DNA of 64,000 nt, from NCBI RefSeq assembly GCF_014650175.1, contig NZ_BMUL01000001.1, forward strand, positions 62,001-126,000, given 5' to 3'. A program made the position numbers and the translations under genes. Source of the DNA: Streptomyces termitum. Lineage in GTDB: Bacteria; Actinomycetota; Actinomycetes; Streptomycetales; Streptomycetaceae. Position 1 is the stretch's first letter, and each line of letters begins with the position of its first letter. The notes under the pieces are model-generated. The model did no database searches and was not told the DNA's origin. It worked only from the letters and a program-made list of their open reading frames with translations. Shown here one piece after another: positions 15,992 to 24,298 of the stretch.

Positions 15992-17518
15992 ATGAGTGTG
16001 GACACCAGAACGCCCCGGCCGGGGTTCGACGATCAGCCCCCCCTGAGCATGGTCAAAGTGGATTCCGATCCCGCCCAGGTGATCGTGAACCACGCCAGCT
16101 TCCGTGTGCGGCTCGCGCCGGCCCCGCAGCCGAGGCTCGCCGCGCACGCGGCCTCCCTCGCCGGCGCGGGCGCGGCCCGCCGCCGCCCCGTCGTGTGGAC
16201 CGGCAGGGCCGCCCCGGGAGCGTCCGGGCTGCTCCAGGCCGTGCGCGACTCCTCGGCCGCCCCCGGCGGCGCCGTCTCCACCCTGGACCCGGCCACCCAG
16301 GCCATCCCGCGCGTCGACGACACGATGCCCACCCCCGTCGTGCCCGCCGGCGCGGCCCCCCCGATCCTGCCGCCGATGCGGCGGGCCGAGGGCGCCTACG
16401 ACGACGTGTACGAGATGCGGCCCGAGCCGTCGTACGAGGAGACCTCCCGGCAGGACCGGCGGACCGGCTCCGACGGCGTCCGGCAGGGCTACTACCCCGG
16501 CCGCCGGATGAACCTCGGCGTGGTGCTGCTGCCGCTCCGCGTCTTCCTCGGCCTCATCTCCGTCTACGCGGGCATGGGCAAGCTCTGCGACCCCGTCTAC
16601 TTCGACGGCGGCGAGCGCGGCTCCATGGTCAAGTGGCTGACCTCGCTGCATCCGTGGCCGCTCGCCGAGCCGCTGCGGGACTTCGCCCTCCAGCACCCGG
16701 TCGGCGCCGGACTGACCGTCGCCTTCCTCCAGGTCGTCGTCGGCGTCCTCACCGTCCTCGGCCTGTGGCAGCGGGCCGCGGCCGTCGTCGGCGCGCTCCT
16801 GTCGGCCGCGCTGCTCCTCACCGTCAGCTGGAAGTCGGTCCCGGTCTACGACTCCGCCGACATCATCTACCTGGCCGCCTGGTCGCCGCTGATCATCGCC
16901 GGCGCGCCGGTCTACTCGGCCGACGGACGGCTGGCCGGGGAGGCGTGGCGGACCCTCGGCCCGCGCGCCGACCTGGCCGCGCTGCGCCGCCGGGTGCTGC
17001 GCCGCTCCACCCTCTTCGCCGCCGTGGTCGTCGGCCTCACCCTGCTGATCGGCTCGGTCCTCGGCGGCGCGGTCCGCTCCACCGAGATGGTCACCGTGCC
17101 CGGTCCGAACGACGACCCGATCAACCACCTGCCCGGCCGGCCGCTGCCGACCGAGCCGACGCGGAGCCGTACCCCCTCGGAGAGCCCGCAGGGCCGGACC
17201 GAGCCGACCGCGGCGGCGACCACGGAGAAGGCCCGCGAGGAGGACGCCGGGGAGACCGGCCGCCCGACCGAGACGGGCACCGGCGCCGGCTCCTCGCCGA
17301 CGGAGGAGCGGCCGTCCGCCACCACGGGCGGCGGGACCGGGAGCCGTACGCCGTCCCAGTCGCGGCCCGAGCCGCCGCCGTCCACCAGCGACAGCCCGAG
17401 CGGCACCTCGGGCGGCTCCACGTCCGGTGGGACCAGCGGGTCGCCCGCGCAGGAGTCCCCGTCCGAGCCGGCCGGCGGCGAGGCGCCGAAGAACCCGATC
17501 GGCGGTCTGCTCGGCTGA
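15992..17518 (+). CDS. DoxX-family membrane protein with long S/T/P-rich tail
   Basis: A 508-residue protein in three parts. A cytoplasmic N-terminal region (about 1-165) contains acidic and Arg-rich stretches. A DoxX-like bundle of about four membrane helices starts at LPLRVFLGLISVYAGMGKL and ends at IYLAAWSPLIIAGAP, followed by a further helix LFAAVVVGLTLLIGSVLGG. A low-complexity tail of about 130 residues is rich in Ser, Thr, Pro, Glu and Gly and probably lies outside the membrane. DoxX relatives act in membrane redox and quinone-linked processes, but no specific role can be given. The start at ATG 15992 is uncertain; no clear Shine-Dalgarno. Confidence 0.7.
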   Translation: MSVDTRTPRPGFDDQPPLSMVKVDSDPAQVIVNHASFRVRLAPAPQPRLAAHAASLAGAGAARRRPVVWTGRAAPGASGLLQAVRDSSAAPGGAVSTLDPATQAIPRVDDTMPTPVVPAGAAPPILPPMRRAEGAYDDVYEMRPEPSYEETSRQDRRTGSDGVRQGYYPGRRMNLGVVLLPLRVFLGLISVYAGMGKLCDPVYFDGGERGSMVKWLTSLHPWPLAEPLRDFALQHPVGAGLTVAFLQVVVGVLTVLGLWQRAAAVVGALLSAALLLTVSWKSVPVYDSADIIYLAAWSPLIIAGAPVYSADGRLAGEAWRTLGPRADLAALRRRVLRRSTLFAAVVVGLTLLIGSVLGGAVRSTEMVTVPGPNDDPINHLPGRPLPTEPTRSRTPSESPQGRTEPTAAATTEKAREEDAGETGRPTETGTGAGSSPTEERPSATTGGGTGSRTPSQSRPEPPPSTSDSPSGTSGGSTSGGTSGSPAQESPSEPAGGEAPKNPIGGLLG

Positions 17519-17536
17519 TCCGGCCGTACGACGACA

Positions 17537-17572
17537 GGAGGCGGCACCCCCGGGGAAGGGGGTGCCGCCTCC
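17537..17572. terminator. Bidirectional hairpin between convergent genes
   Basis: GGAGGCGGCACCCCC pairs perfectly with GGGGGTGCCGCCTCC (15 bp, 6-nt loop) between the ends of the DoxX-like and nucleotidyltransferase genes. Confidence 0.8.
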
Positions 17573-17578
17573 GGCGCG

Positions 17579-18298
17579 TCAGCGGTGGCTCTGGGCGGCC
17601 AGCTCCTTCGCGGCCTCGGTGAGGTCCTTGGCGGTGTCGATGGCCCGCCAGTACGCCCCCTGGGGCAGCGGGAAGCCGGCCAGGCGCTTCTCGCGGGCGA
17701 GGCGGGGGAAGGTGGTCCGCTCGTGGTCGCCGAGGTCGGGCAGCAGCTCGGTGAAGCCGGGGGAGAAGACGTACACGCCGGCGTTGATGAGGAAGGGCGA
17801 CGGCGGCGCCTCGACGAAGTCGGTGATGTGCCCGAAGGTGTCGGTCTCGACGGCGCCCCACGGGATGCGGGGGCGGGCCAGGGCGAGGGTGGCGGTGGCG
17901 TCGCGCTCGTCGTGGAAGGCGGCCATCTCGCGCAGCGAGAAGCGCGTCCAGATGTCGCCGTTGGTGGCGTACCAGGGTTGGTCCGGCGCGGGCAGGTGCG
18001 CGGCGGCGTACTTGAGGCCGCCGCCGCGGCCCAGCGGCTCGGTCTCGACGACGGTGGTCACCTTGAGCGGCAGGTCGGCGCCGGCCAGCCACTCCTGGAG
18101 GACCTCGGCGAGGTGCCCGCAGGAGACGACGGCGTCGGTCACGCCCTCGGCGGCCAGCCAGGACAGCTGATGGCCGATGATCGGCGTCCCGGTGCCCGGG
18201 ATCTCGACCATCGGCTTGGGGCGGTCGTCGGTGTAGGGGCGCAGCCGTGAGCCCTGGCCGCCCGCCAGGACCACGGCCTGCGTCGGAGTGGTGTGCAT
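17579..18298 (-). CDS. Sugar-phosphate nucleotidyltransferase family protein
   Basis: Transfers a nucleotidyl group to a sugar 1-phosphate. The 239-residue protein carries the signature VVLAGGQGSRLRPYTDDRPKPM (residues about 9-30), the sugar-binding region WYATNGDIW and VETDTFGHITDFVEAPPSP, and FLINAGVYVFSP. Such short single-domain proteins resemble glucose-1-phosphate thymidylyl- or mannose-1-phosphate guanylyltransferases; base and sugar specificity cannot be decided. ATG 18298 is preceded on its strand by TATCGT and 7 nt, a leaderless-type promoter. Confidence 0.85.
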   Translation of the reverse strand: MHTTPTQAVVLAGGQGSRLRPYTDDRPKPMVEIPGTGTPIIGHQLSWLAAEGVTDAVVSCGHLAEVLQEWLAGADLPLKVTTVVETEPLGRGGGLKYAAAHLPAPDQPWYATNGDIWTRFSLREMAAFHDERDATATLALARPRIPWGAVETDTFGHITDFVEAPPSPFLINAGVYVFSPGFTELLPDLGDHERTTFPRLAREKRLAGFPLPQGAYWRAIDTAKDLTEAAKELAAQSHR

Positions 18299-18314
18299 AC
18301 GGGGAACGATAGGT

Positions 18315-18402
18315 GTCCCGTACGCGCGCGCGGGGCGTCAGCGCACGATGAACGCCGGATCCGGCCCCGAGCCACGTGCCCCGTACGCGCGCGGGGCGTC
18401 AG
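18315..18402. repeat. Short direct repeat at gene 3' end
   Basis: The motif CGTACGCGCGCGGGGCGTCA occurs twice about 60 bp apart (near 18319-18340 and 18381-18402). The second copy overlaps the stop codon of the next minus-strand gene. It looks like a local duplication of that gene's terminal sequence. Confidence 0.45.
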
Positions 18403-18812
18403 CTCGCGCGCATCACGCCGGTCGCGTACGCGGTGTCGCAGACCGGGCGGGAGAACGCCTGGGCGCGGGCGGGGCCGTAGTGCTGGACGGCGGCGCGGCC
18501 TAGGGCGCGGGCGATGGACACGCAGTGCCCGGCGAGGGAGGGGCGGTTCTCCACCTCGCGCTGGAGGTGGGTGAGGGCGACGCCCGGGTCCTTCTCCTGG
18601 AGCTCGGCGAGGAGCCGGTCGCGGAGCACGTCCTGCGGGGCGCGGGACTTCGCGGGGGTGGAGACGTCCGCGGCCGAGGCGGCCAGCAGCTGGTTGCCGT
18701 CGGACTGGCCGGCCCACGGCACGGCGGACACCGCCAGCGTTCCGGACAGGACCAGGACGACGGGGAGGACGAGGGCGAGGGAGCGGCCGATGCGGCGGGC
18801 AGAGTGCGTCAC
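18399..18812 (-). CDS. Secreted protein of unknown function
   Basis: A 137-residue protein with an N-terminal signal sequence (RRIGRSLALVLPVVLVLSGTL, cleavage expected near residue 30). The mature helical domain contains two Cys (GHCVSIARALG and RPVCDTAYATG) that could form a disulfide. No family recognised. The start is GTG 18812. It lies upstream (on its strand) of the nucleotidyltransferase gene, about 100 nt away and in the same direction, but that gene has its own promoter signal. Confidence 0.6.
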   Translation of the reverse strand: MTHSARRIGRSLALVLPVVLVLSGTLAVSAVPWAGQSDGNQLLAASAADVSTPAKSRAPQDVLRDRLLAELQEKDPGVALTHLQREVENRPSLAGHCVSIARALGRAAVQHYGPARAQAFSRPVCDTAYATGVMRAS

Positions 18813-18960
18813 GGAGGCGAGCGTAGCGGCCGGTAGTGATATGGCGACATTTAGTCACTCTCACGGGGGACGGCGCTCCGTGGTCTTTCGAATCCCGGGT
18901 TGACGCGGAGGGGTTTCCGGGCCCCGAATGCCGGGGTTTTCGGGGGTGTGCCCGTTTAAA

Positions 18961-18999
18961 CGAACGACCCCGCTTCCGCAAGGGAAACGGGGCCGTTCG
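18961..18999 (-). terminator. Terminator of msiK
   Basis: CGAACGACCCCG and CGGGGCCGTTCG form a 12-bp stem with one mismatch. On the minus strand it is followed by a T-rich TTTAAAC, consistent with an intrinsic terminator 22 nt after the msiK stop codon. Confidence 0.75.
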
Positions 19000-19020
19000 C
19001 CACTTCTTTCCGGCGAGGGG

Positions 19021-20118
<1,098 letters not shown>

Positions 20119-20175
20119 GGTGATGTGTCCCTTCACCGGCAGGAACGTGCCGGACGATCCGAGTAAAGGAAGGAT

Positions 20176-20191
20176 TGAGGTCTAGTCCACC
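20176..20191 (-). promoter_or_regulatory. dre-like DasR site upstream of msiK
   Basis: Minus strand GGTGGACTAGACCTCA matches the DasR-responsive element consensus AGTGGTCTAGACCACT at 12 of 16 positions, and its GGACTAGACCT core is identical to the site upstream of nagK at 49774-49789. The site is 58 nt upstream of the msiK start codon. DasR binding is inference. Confidence 0.6.
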
Positions 20192-20193
20192 TG

Positions 20194-20210
20194 GGTGAAC
20201 CTGAGGTGAC
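20194..20210 (-). promoter_or_regulatory. PHO-box-like repeat next to the msiK dre
   Basis: On the minus strand GTCACC and GTTCACC occur with an 11-nt offset, ending 2 nt from the dre-like site. This matches the 11-nt periodicity of PhoP direct-repeat units but with only two units, so the call is tentative. Confidence 0.35.
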
Positions 20211-20300
20211 GCTACCTGGCGATGCCCGTTCTGTCAGCAGTTCGAAGGACGTGAGATTTCCGACCGTCGCGTCACCGGCGTTGGATACACTGCACGGGCT

Positions 20301-20374
20301 GCCTCCTTAGCTCAGCTGGCCAGAGCACCGCTCTTGTAAAGCGGGGGTCGTCGGTTCGAACCCGACAGGGGGCT
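20301..20374 (+). tRNA. tRNA-Thr (anticodon UGU)
   Basis: Full cloverleaf. The acceptor stem is GCCTCCT/AGGGGGC. The D arm includes AGCTCAGCTGG. The anticodon stem CCGCT/AGCGG encloses loop CTTGTAA (anticodon TGT). The T arm GTCGG-TTCGAAC-CCGAC is followed by discriminator T. CCA is not encoded. A -10-like TACACT lies 9 nt upstream at 20286-20291, and a G+C hairpin follows. The 3' part from the anticodon loop onward is duplicated at 23554, marking it as an integration site. Confidence 0.95.
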
Positions 20375-20431
20375 CTGTCTTCGCGAGGGGCCGGCACGGG
20401 GAGGTTTCCCGGCGCCGGCCCCTTTCGCGTG
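20333..20431 (+). repeat. Left attachment-site repeat (in tRNA-Thr)
   Basis: The first copy of the element boundary repeat, comprising the anticodon loop and 3' half of the functional tRNA-Thr and the terminator hairpin (GGGGCCGGC...GCCGGCCCC, about 20387-20422). The first 31 bases are identical to the right copy. A later segment differs by scattered substitutions and one short indel. Confidence 0.8.
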
Positions 20432-20447
20432 ATCACGGCCGTTCCCC

Positions 20448-20585
20448 CTACGTGCCAGAAGGCCCTGGATCGCTGTCCTTCCGGGCCTGGCGGATCATCT
20501 CCCCGAGCTTCCCCGCGATGTGCTGATCACGATCGCTCGTCATGTGCTGACAGATCAGCGCGGCCCGGGTGGCCCAACTCCGTGA
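20448..20585 (-). pseudogene. Tyrosine integrase, C-terminal remnant
   Basis: The minus strand encodes ATRAALICQHMTSDRDQHIA followed by GKLGEMIRQARK and a stop at 20448. This closely matches the conserved end of actinomycete phage/ICE tyrosine integrases (TRAALIYQH...SDRD), including the His region and the normally catalytic Tyr position, which is Cys here (ALIC rather than ALIY). Just upstream DVTELGH, the usual LGH motif, is in another reading frame, so a frameshift separates the two. The remnant abuts the left att repeat, the normal place for int. No further integrase sequence is visible. Confidence 0.65.
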
Positions 20586-20656
20586 CGTCGGCCCTCCGCC
20601 GGAGCGAGCGTTTCTCGGTACGGAACATGTGCGGGTGCTCGTTCCGATGCGCGCAG

Positions 20657-21064
20657 GTGAACGGGAGTACGTGGCGCTCGAAGACAGTTCCACAGGGGCA
20701 GAAGCTGCTGGCGCTGGCCCATCAGGTCCAGCTCGAAGGGGACCTGGGGTACATCCCCGCCACGGGAGAGATCGACCTCGACCTCGACCGCGAGGACCCC
20801 GACAGTCCGGCGCCCGAGGACATCGCGTACCTCGGCAGGCTCCGCCGCCCCGACGGCCAGGGGACCTTCCTCCTCATCGCGGGCATTCACGCGATCGGAT
20901 CGCTGGGTGTGGCGCACTTCCTCGCCGAGAACATCACCGGCATCTACCAGGAGGCCGGCGCGAAGCCGTTCTCCATGGTGATCGCCGCCGACTACGAACC
21001 GGGCACCAAGACGATCCTCGGCAGCCGGGCCTTGAGCGGCGTTCTGCTTCACGAGACGGCCTAG
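20657..21064 (+). pseudogene. Truncated regulator-like protein, C-terminal part
   Basis: An open frame of about 135 residues ending HETA. The segment EDIAYLGRLRRPDGQGTFLL followed by IAGIHAIGSLGVAHFLAENI and FSMVIAADYEPGT resembles the C-terminal half of a Streptomyces family of helix-turn-helix (XRE-type) proteins (recognised from memory). The N-terminal HTH part is missing, and the sequence before about 20676 is unrelated, overlapping the integrase remnant region. GTG 20657 is only a nominal start. The stop is 1 nt from the next gene, so the two form a pair. Confidence 0.5.
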
Positions 21065-21065
21065 C

Positions 21066-21883
21066 GTGCGGGTCCTCCAGACGAGCGTGCCTCGCCCTGG
21101 GGCGCCCAACGAGGACTTCGTCCTGTCCAGTCGCACCGCGGTTGTGGTACTGGACGGCGCCGGCCTGGCCCCCGGCATCGCGACGGGATGCGGGCACGGG
21201 GTCGTCTGGTACGTGGAGCAGCTGGGCGCCCGTCTCCACGCGGCGGCGGTCCGGGGAGAGGTTCCGCTTGCCGACTGTCTCGCGGAGGTGATCGGTTCCA
21301 CGGCGGACGCGCACCGGGACACCTGCGCCGTCGACGATCCGTTCTCCCCGTCCGCGACCGTGGCGGTGGCCAGGGTCCCGGCCGGGCTCTTCGAGTGGCT
21401 GGTACGGGGGACTGCACGCTCGTCCTGGAGAAGGACGGGAAGGCCACGGCGGTGACCGACGACCGTCTCGCCCACATGGCAGCGGAAGCCCGCCAAACTC
21501 TCGCCGCGATGGCCCCGGACTCGGAGGAGAGGAGGAGGGCTCATCAGATCCTCGTCAGGCAGGAACGCGGTCTTCGCAACACACCGGGCGGCTACTGGGT
21601 GGTGGCAGCCGATCCGCAAGCGGCCCACCACGCCCTCACCGGCACCGAACCCGCCACCGACATCCAGCGGGCAGCCCTCCTGACCGACGGCGCCGCACGC
21701 CCCGTGACCACCTTCCACACCACCGACTGGAACGGCCTCCTGGACCTCCTCACCCACCACGGCCCCCGGGCCACGATCCACACGATCCGCGAGACGGAAC
21801 ACTCCGACCCCCACCTGAACCGCCGGCCCCGCAGCAAGCAGCACGACGACGCGACGATCGCGCACCTGCACCTGCACCTGTAG
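21066..21883 (+). pseudogene. PP2C-type protein phosphatase, frameshifted
   Basis: Begins GTG 21066 (RVLQTSVPRPGAPNEDFVLS, with AVVVLDGAG, the first metal-binding Asp-Gly). It runs to EWLVRG, where a run of five G at 21406-21410 appears to lack one base. The shifted frame continues TLVLEKDGKATAVTDDRLAH, GGYWVVAADP, LLTDGAAR and SKQHDDATIAHL, the later metal-binding motifs of the PPM/PP2C fold. With one extra G the protein would be about 272 residues. Either a real mutation or a homopolymer sequencing error. Confidence 0.65.
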
Positions 21884-22199
21884 GGAGCTGTTACAGGTTT
21901 CTCTACCTCATCAAGGCACCCGCCGCGCACGGCGCGGCGCGCGCGGCCCGTCGCCCGGGCCTGCGCTCCTGTCTTCGCCCCGCTCCAGCCCGGCCGCCGT
22001 CCGCACGCCTGACAGCTCGGGTTGATGGGCGACGAACCACGACGCGGCCGAGGCGGTACACAAGTGCGGCTCAAGACGATGCCTCCGGCGGGGGCGCTCC
22101 GACTCCGGGATGGGAGGGGACCGTACGCGGGTGCCGGCCGGTGGGATGGGAGCGGGGAGGTGGCGTGCGTGTGCCAGCGCGACCCCACGGGACATAACT
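21884..22199. other. Spacer within the element
   Basis: About 315 bp between the PP2C pseudogene and the ParA promoter. It is GC-rich at first, then of mixed composition. A minus-strand open frame crosses it but lacks a ribosome-binding site and recognisable domains. No feature is supported apart from the promoter region that follows. Confidence 0.4.
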
Positions 22200-22257
22200 G
22201 CGTCCATTATGGACGCGACAGCGGTCTATGTGTACGATACTCCGTACTCAATGGACG
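22200..22257 (+). promoter_or_regulatory. Promoter and palindromic operator of the ParA-like gene
   Basis: GCGTCCAT-T-ATGGACGC (22200-22216) is a perfect 8-bp inverted repeat. Its right arm contains TGGACG (22210-22215), which can serve as a -35 followed by a 17-nt spacer and TACGAT (22233-22238) as -10. A further half-site AATGGACG lies at 22250-22257, near the predicted transcript start. The layout suggests repression by a dimer on the -35 plus a third contact downstream, possibly autoregulation. Confidence 0.6.
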
Positions 22258-22291
22258 TTGGGTGGGGTGGTTCTGTGGGAAGGAGTTTTTC

Positions 22292-23311
22292 GTGAGGGTC
22301 TATGCCTACTGGAACAACAAGGGCGGTACCGGTAAGACGAGCTTGGTCTTTCAGTCGCTGTGCTTCTACGCCGACCAGCATCCGGAGGAGCGCATCCTCG
22401 CTATCGATGTATGCCCGCAGGCGAACCTTAGTGAGCTGCTGTTCGGTGGTCTTACCAACCAGGGGAGTCAGAGGCTGCTGCTGCAGCAGGGGGAGATCCC
22501 CCGTAAGACCCTGGGCGGGTACTTCGAGAAGAGGTTGCCGTCGCCTTTCACCATGCCGGCCGTAACGCCCAGCGACTACATCTCGACGCCGAACAACTTC
22601 AACTCGGCGGTCCCTTCAAACGTAGATCTGATTGCGGGCGATCCGCTGCTGGAGCTGCAGAGTAACGCCATCTCGACCCTGGCGAACACTCAGATTCCCG
22701 GTACGAATTCATGGCTCAAGGTCATTGACTGGATCCGTGACCTGATCGAAAGCCTGGACGGGAAGTACGACACGATCTTCATCGACTCCAACCCATCGTT
22801 CTCGATCTACACTCAGATCGCCCTTTCGGCTGCCGATCGTCTGGTTCTGCCCGTAATGGCTGACGACTCGTCTCGCCGCGCGATCCAGAACGCCTTCTCC
22901 CTGATTTACGGTCTCAAGCTTCCTTCCGAGATCTACTCGACCTATGCCTTTGCTACCCGCTTGCAGGCTGCGGAGCGGGTGCTGCCGAAGGTGCATCTGA
23001 TCGCGAAGAACCGTCTGACTCAGTACATGGGGTCTGCTTCGGCCTACGCGGCTGTGCTGCGATCCATCGACGACGACATCGATGGACTGCTTGAGGATCA
23101 CCCTGAAATGTTCACATTCACCAAGGTGGAGGACGGTGTCGTGGATATCCGGGACTTCCAGACGACGGGGGTCGTTGCCTTTGCACGTGGGTGTCCCTTC
23201 TACGCGCAGAGGTCTGGCCGCTTCGATGTGATGGGGAAGCGAGTTCGGGTAGACCCGAACTACTTGACGAACTGCGTTGAGGCTGTCCAGGGGTTGGTGG
23301 CCCACCTTTAG
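22292..23311 (+). CDS. ParA/MinD-type P-loop ATPase
   Basis: A 339-residue cytosolic ATPase. Deviant Walker A NNKGGTGKTSLVFQ is at residues 8-21, Walker A' region ILAIDVCPQANLSELLFGG has Cys where most ParA proteins have Asp-Pro-Q context, and Walker B-like YDTIFIDSNPSFSIYTQIA lies near 155-173. Such proteins form ATP-dependent dimers and position DNA or complexes. GTG 22292 has AAGGAG 6 nt upstream. There is no ParB partner. Codon use is noticeably less GC-biased than in neighbours, a sign of horizontal origin. It is the only intact gene of the element. Confidence 0.8.
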   Translation: MRVYAYWNNKGGTGKTSLVFQSLCFYADQHPEERILAIDVCPQANLSELLFGGLTNQGSQRLLLQQGEIPRKTLGGYFEKRLPSPFTMPAVTPSDYISTPNNFNSAVPSNVDLIAGDPLLELQSNAISTLANTQIPGTNSWLKVIDWIRDLIESLDGKYDTIFIDSNPSFSIYTQIALSAADRLVLPVMADDSSRRAIQNAFSLIYGLKLPSEIYSTYAFATRLQAAERVLPKVHLIAKNRLTQYMGSASAYAAVLRSIDDDIDGLLEDHPEMFTFTKVEDGVVDIRDFQTTGVVAFARGCPFYAQRSGRFDVMGKRVRVDPNYLTNCVEAVQGLVAHL

Positions 23312-23553
23312 GTGGGGTGGCAATACAGCAAGTACGTACCGCAGCCTCATCGATCACGACCACCCCGCAGCGTCCCTCAGAATCCCGTAGCGACTGGCGT
23401 GACCGCCACTGAACGATCCCGGTGGAGCTGCGGGGCAAGAAGGCCCTGACATCCACGGCTGACATCAACGACGCCGTACGGGGGCGCACACGAGCGTCCT
23501 CGTACGGCAGCCGTGCCGGCGGGCAGGATGGTCGTCGGTGGCTTCCGATCGAA

Positions 23554-23651
23554 CTTGTAAAGCGGGGGTCGTCGGTTCGAACCCGGCAGGGGGCTCTGTC
23601 TTCAGGAGGGGCCGGCACGGGGAGGGATCCCGTGCCGGTCCCTTTTGCGTG
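23554..23651 (+). repeat. Right attachment-site repeat (tRNA-Thr fragment)
   Basis: The second copy of the boundary repeat. It lacks the 5' half of a tRNA, so it is not a functional gene. Its sequence CTTGTAAAGCGGGGGTCGTC continues to TTCGAACCC identically to the tRNA, then carries one change (GGCAGG for GACAGG) and a terminator hairpin. It ends 5 nt from the stop codon of the Nudix gene. Confidence 0.8.
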
Positions 23652-23655
23652 GGGG

Positions 23656-24096
23656 TTATGCCGGGGCCGTCCCGGTCCCGAGGGTTCCGGTGCGGAGGGT
23701 TTCCTGGAGGGCGTGGGTGATCTCCTCCGGTTTGAGGGTGATGCTGGCGAGGCCGGTCGGGGTCAGTGGGATTTCTTCCAGGGCGTACTCGCCGCGGCCT
23801 TCGGTGCTGAACTCGGGGCCGGTGCGGGCGGCGAAGGACCAGGTTGTGATGTGGGCGAGGTAGAAGAGTTGGCGCTCGTCGCCGGTCTCCATCGTGTGGA
23901 GGAGGCGGACGATGTCGGCCTTTCCGGCGATCTCCTCGTGGATCTCGCGGTGGAGGGCGGCCTCGCGGGAGGCGTCGTCGGGTTCGACGCCGCCGCCGGG
24001 CAGGACCCAGTACTCGGGGATGCCGGGGCGGGTGCGGCGGATGACCAGCATCGTGTCGTCGGGGGTGATGAGGACGGCGCGGACTCGTTCGGTCAT
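23656..24096 (-). CDS. Nudix hydrolase
   Basis: A 146-residue protein predicted to cleave nucleoside-diphosphate-linked compounds with Mg2+. The Nudix box is GGGVEPDDASREAALHREIH followed by EE, slightly variant: the first acidic residue of the box is Asp and the spacing before the RE pair is one longer than consensus. ATG 24096 has AAGGAG upstream; the longer open frame upstream lacks support. Its stop codon abuts the right att repeat, so it belongs to the chromosome side. Substrate unknown. Confidence 0.8.
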   Translation of the reverse strand: MTERVRAVLITPDDTMLVIRRTRPGIPEYWVLPGGGVEPDDASREAALHREIHEEIAGKADIVRLLHTMETGDERQLFYLAHITTWSFAARTGPEFSTEGRGEYALEEIPLTPTGLASITLKPEEITHALQETLRTGTLGTGTAPA

Positions 24097-24298
24097 GTCG
24101 GTCGGTCTCCTTGGTGGTTGAGGGTGCCAGTGGAGCAGCCGGATGCTGTTGAGGGGACGGATCGCCCTGTGGCGAACGGGGCGGAGGAGCCGTCGGGGCG
24201 GGTGTGGAGTTTCTGTGTGCAAGGGCTTCGTCGTCCGGGACAATCTGGGGGCGCGGGGGTGTTCACGTGGTGCGGGGTGTGTGGGGAGGGGTGCGCGG

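Larger units (their letters stand above)
20333..23651. mobile_element. Remnant integrated element at tRNA-Thr (about 3.2 kb)
   Basis: Bounded by an imperfect direct repeat of about 98 nt (20333-20431 and 23554-23651) that starts at the tRNA anticodon loop with 31 identical bases and continues through the tRNA 3' end and its terminator. Inside are, in order, an integrase C-terminal remnant reading towards the left repeat, a truncated regulator-like gene, a frameshifted PP2C gene and an intact ParA-type ATPase gene with less GC-biased codons than the flanks. No complete integrase, excisionase or replication gene is present, so it is probably immobile. Confidence 0.8.

Noticed and set aside
21911..22207. 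Minus-strand gene divergent from the ParA-like gene
   Set aside because: The open frame lacks a ribosome-binding site and any recognisable domain, and its start lies within the ParA promoter palindrome.
23540..23600. A second tRNA-Thr gene
   Set aside because: Only the anticodon loop and 3' half are present; the acceptor 5' strand and D arm are missing, so it is an att-site fragment.
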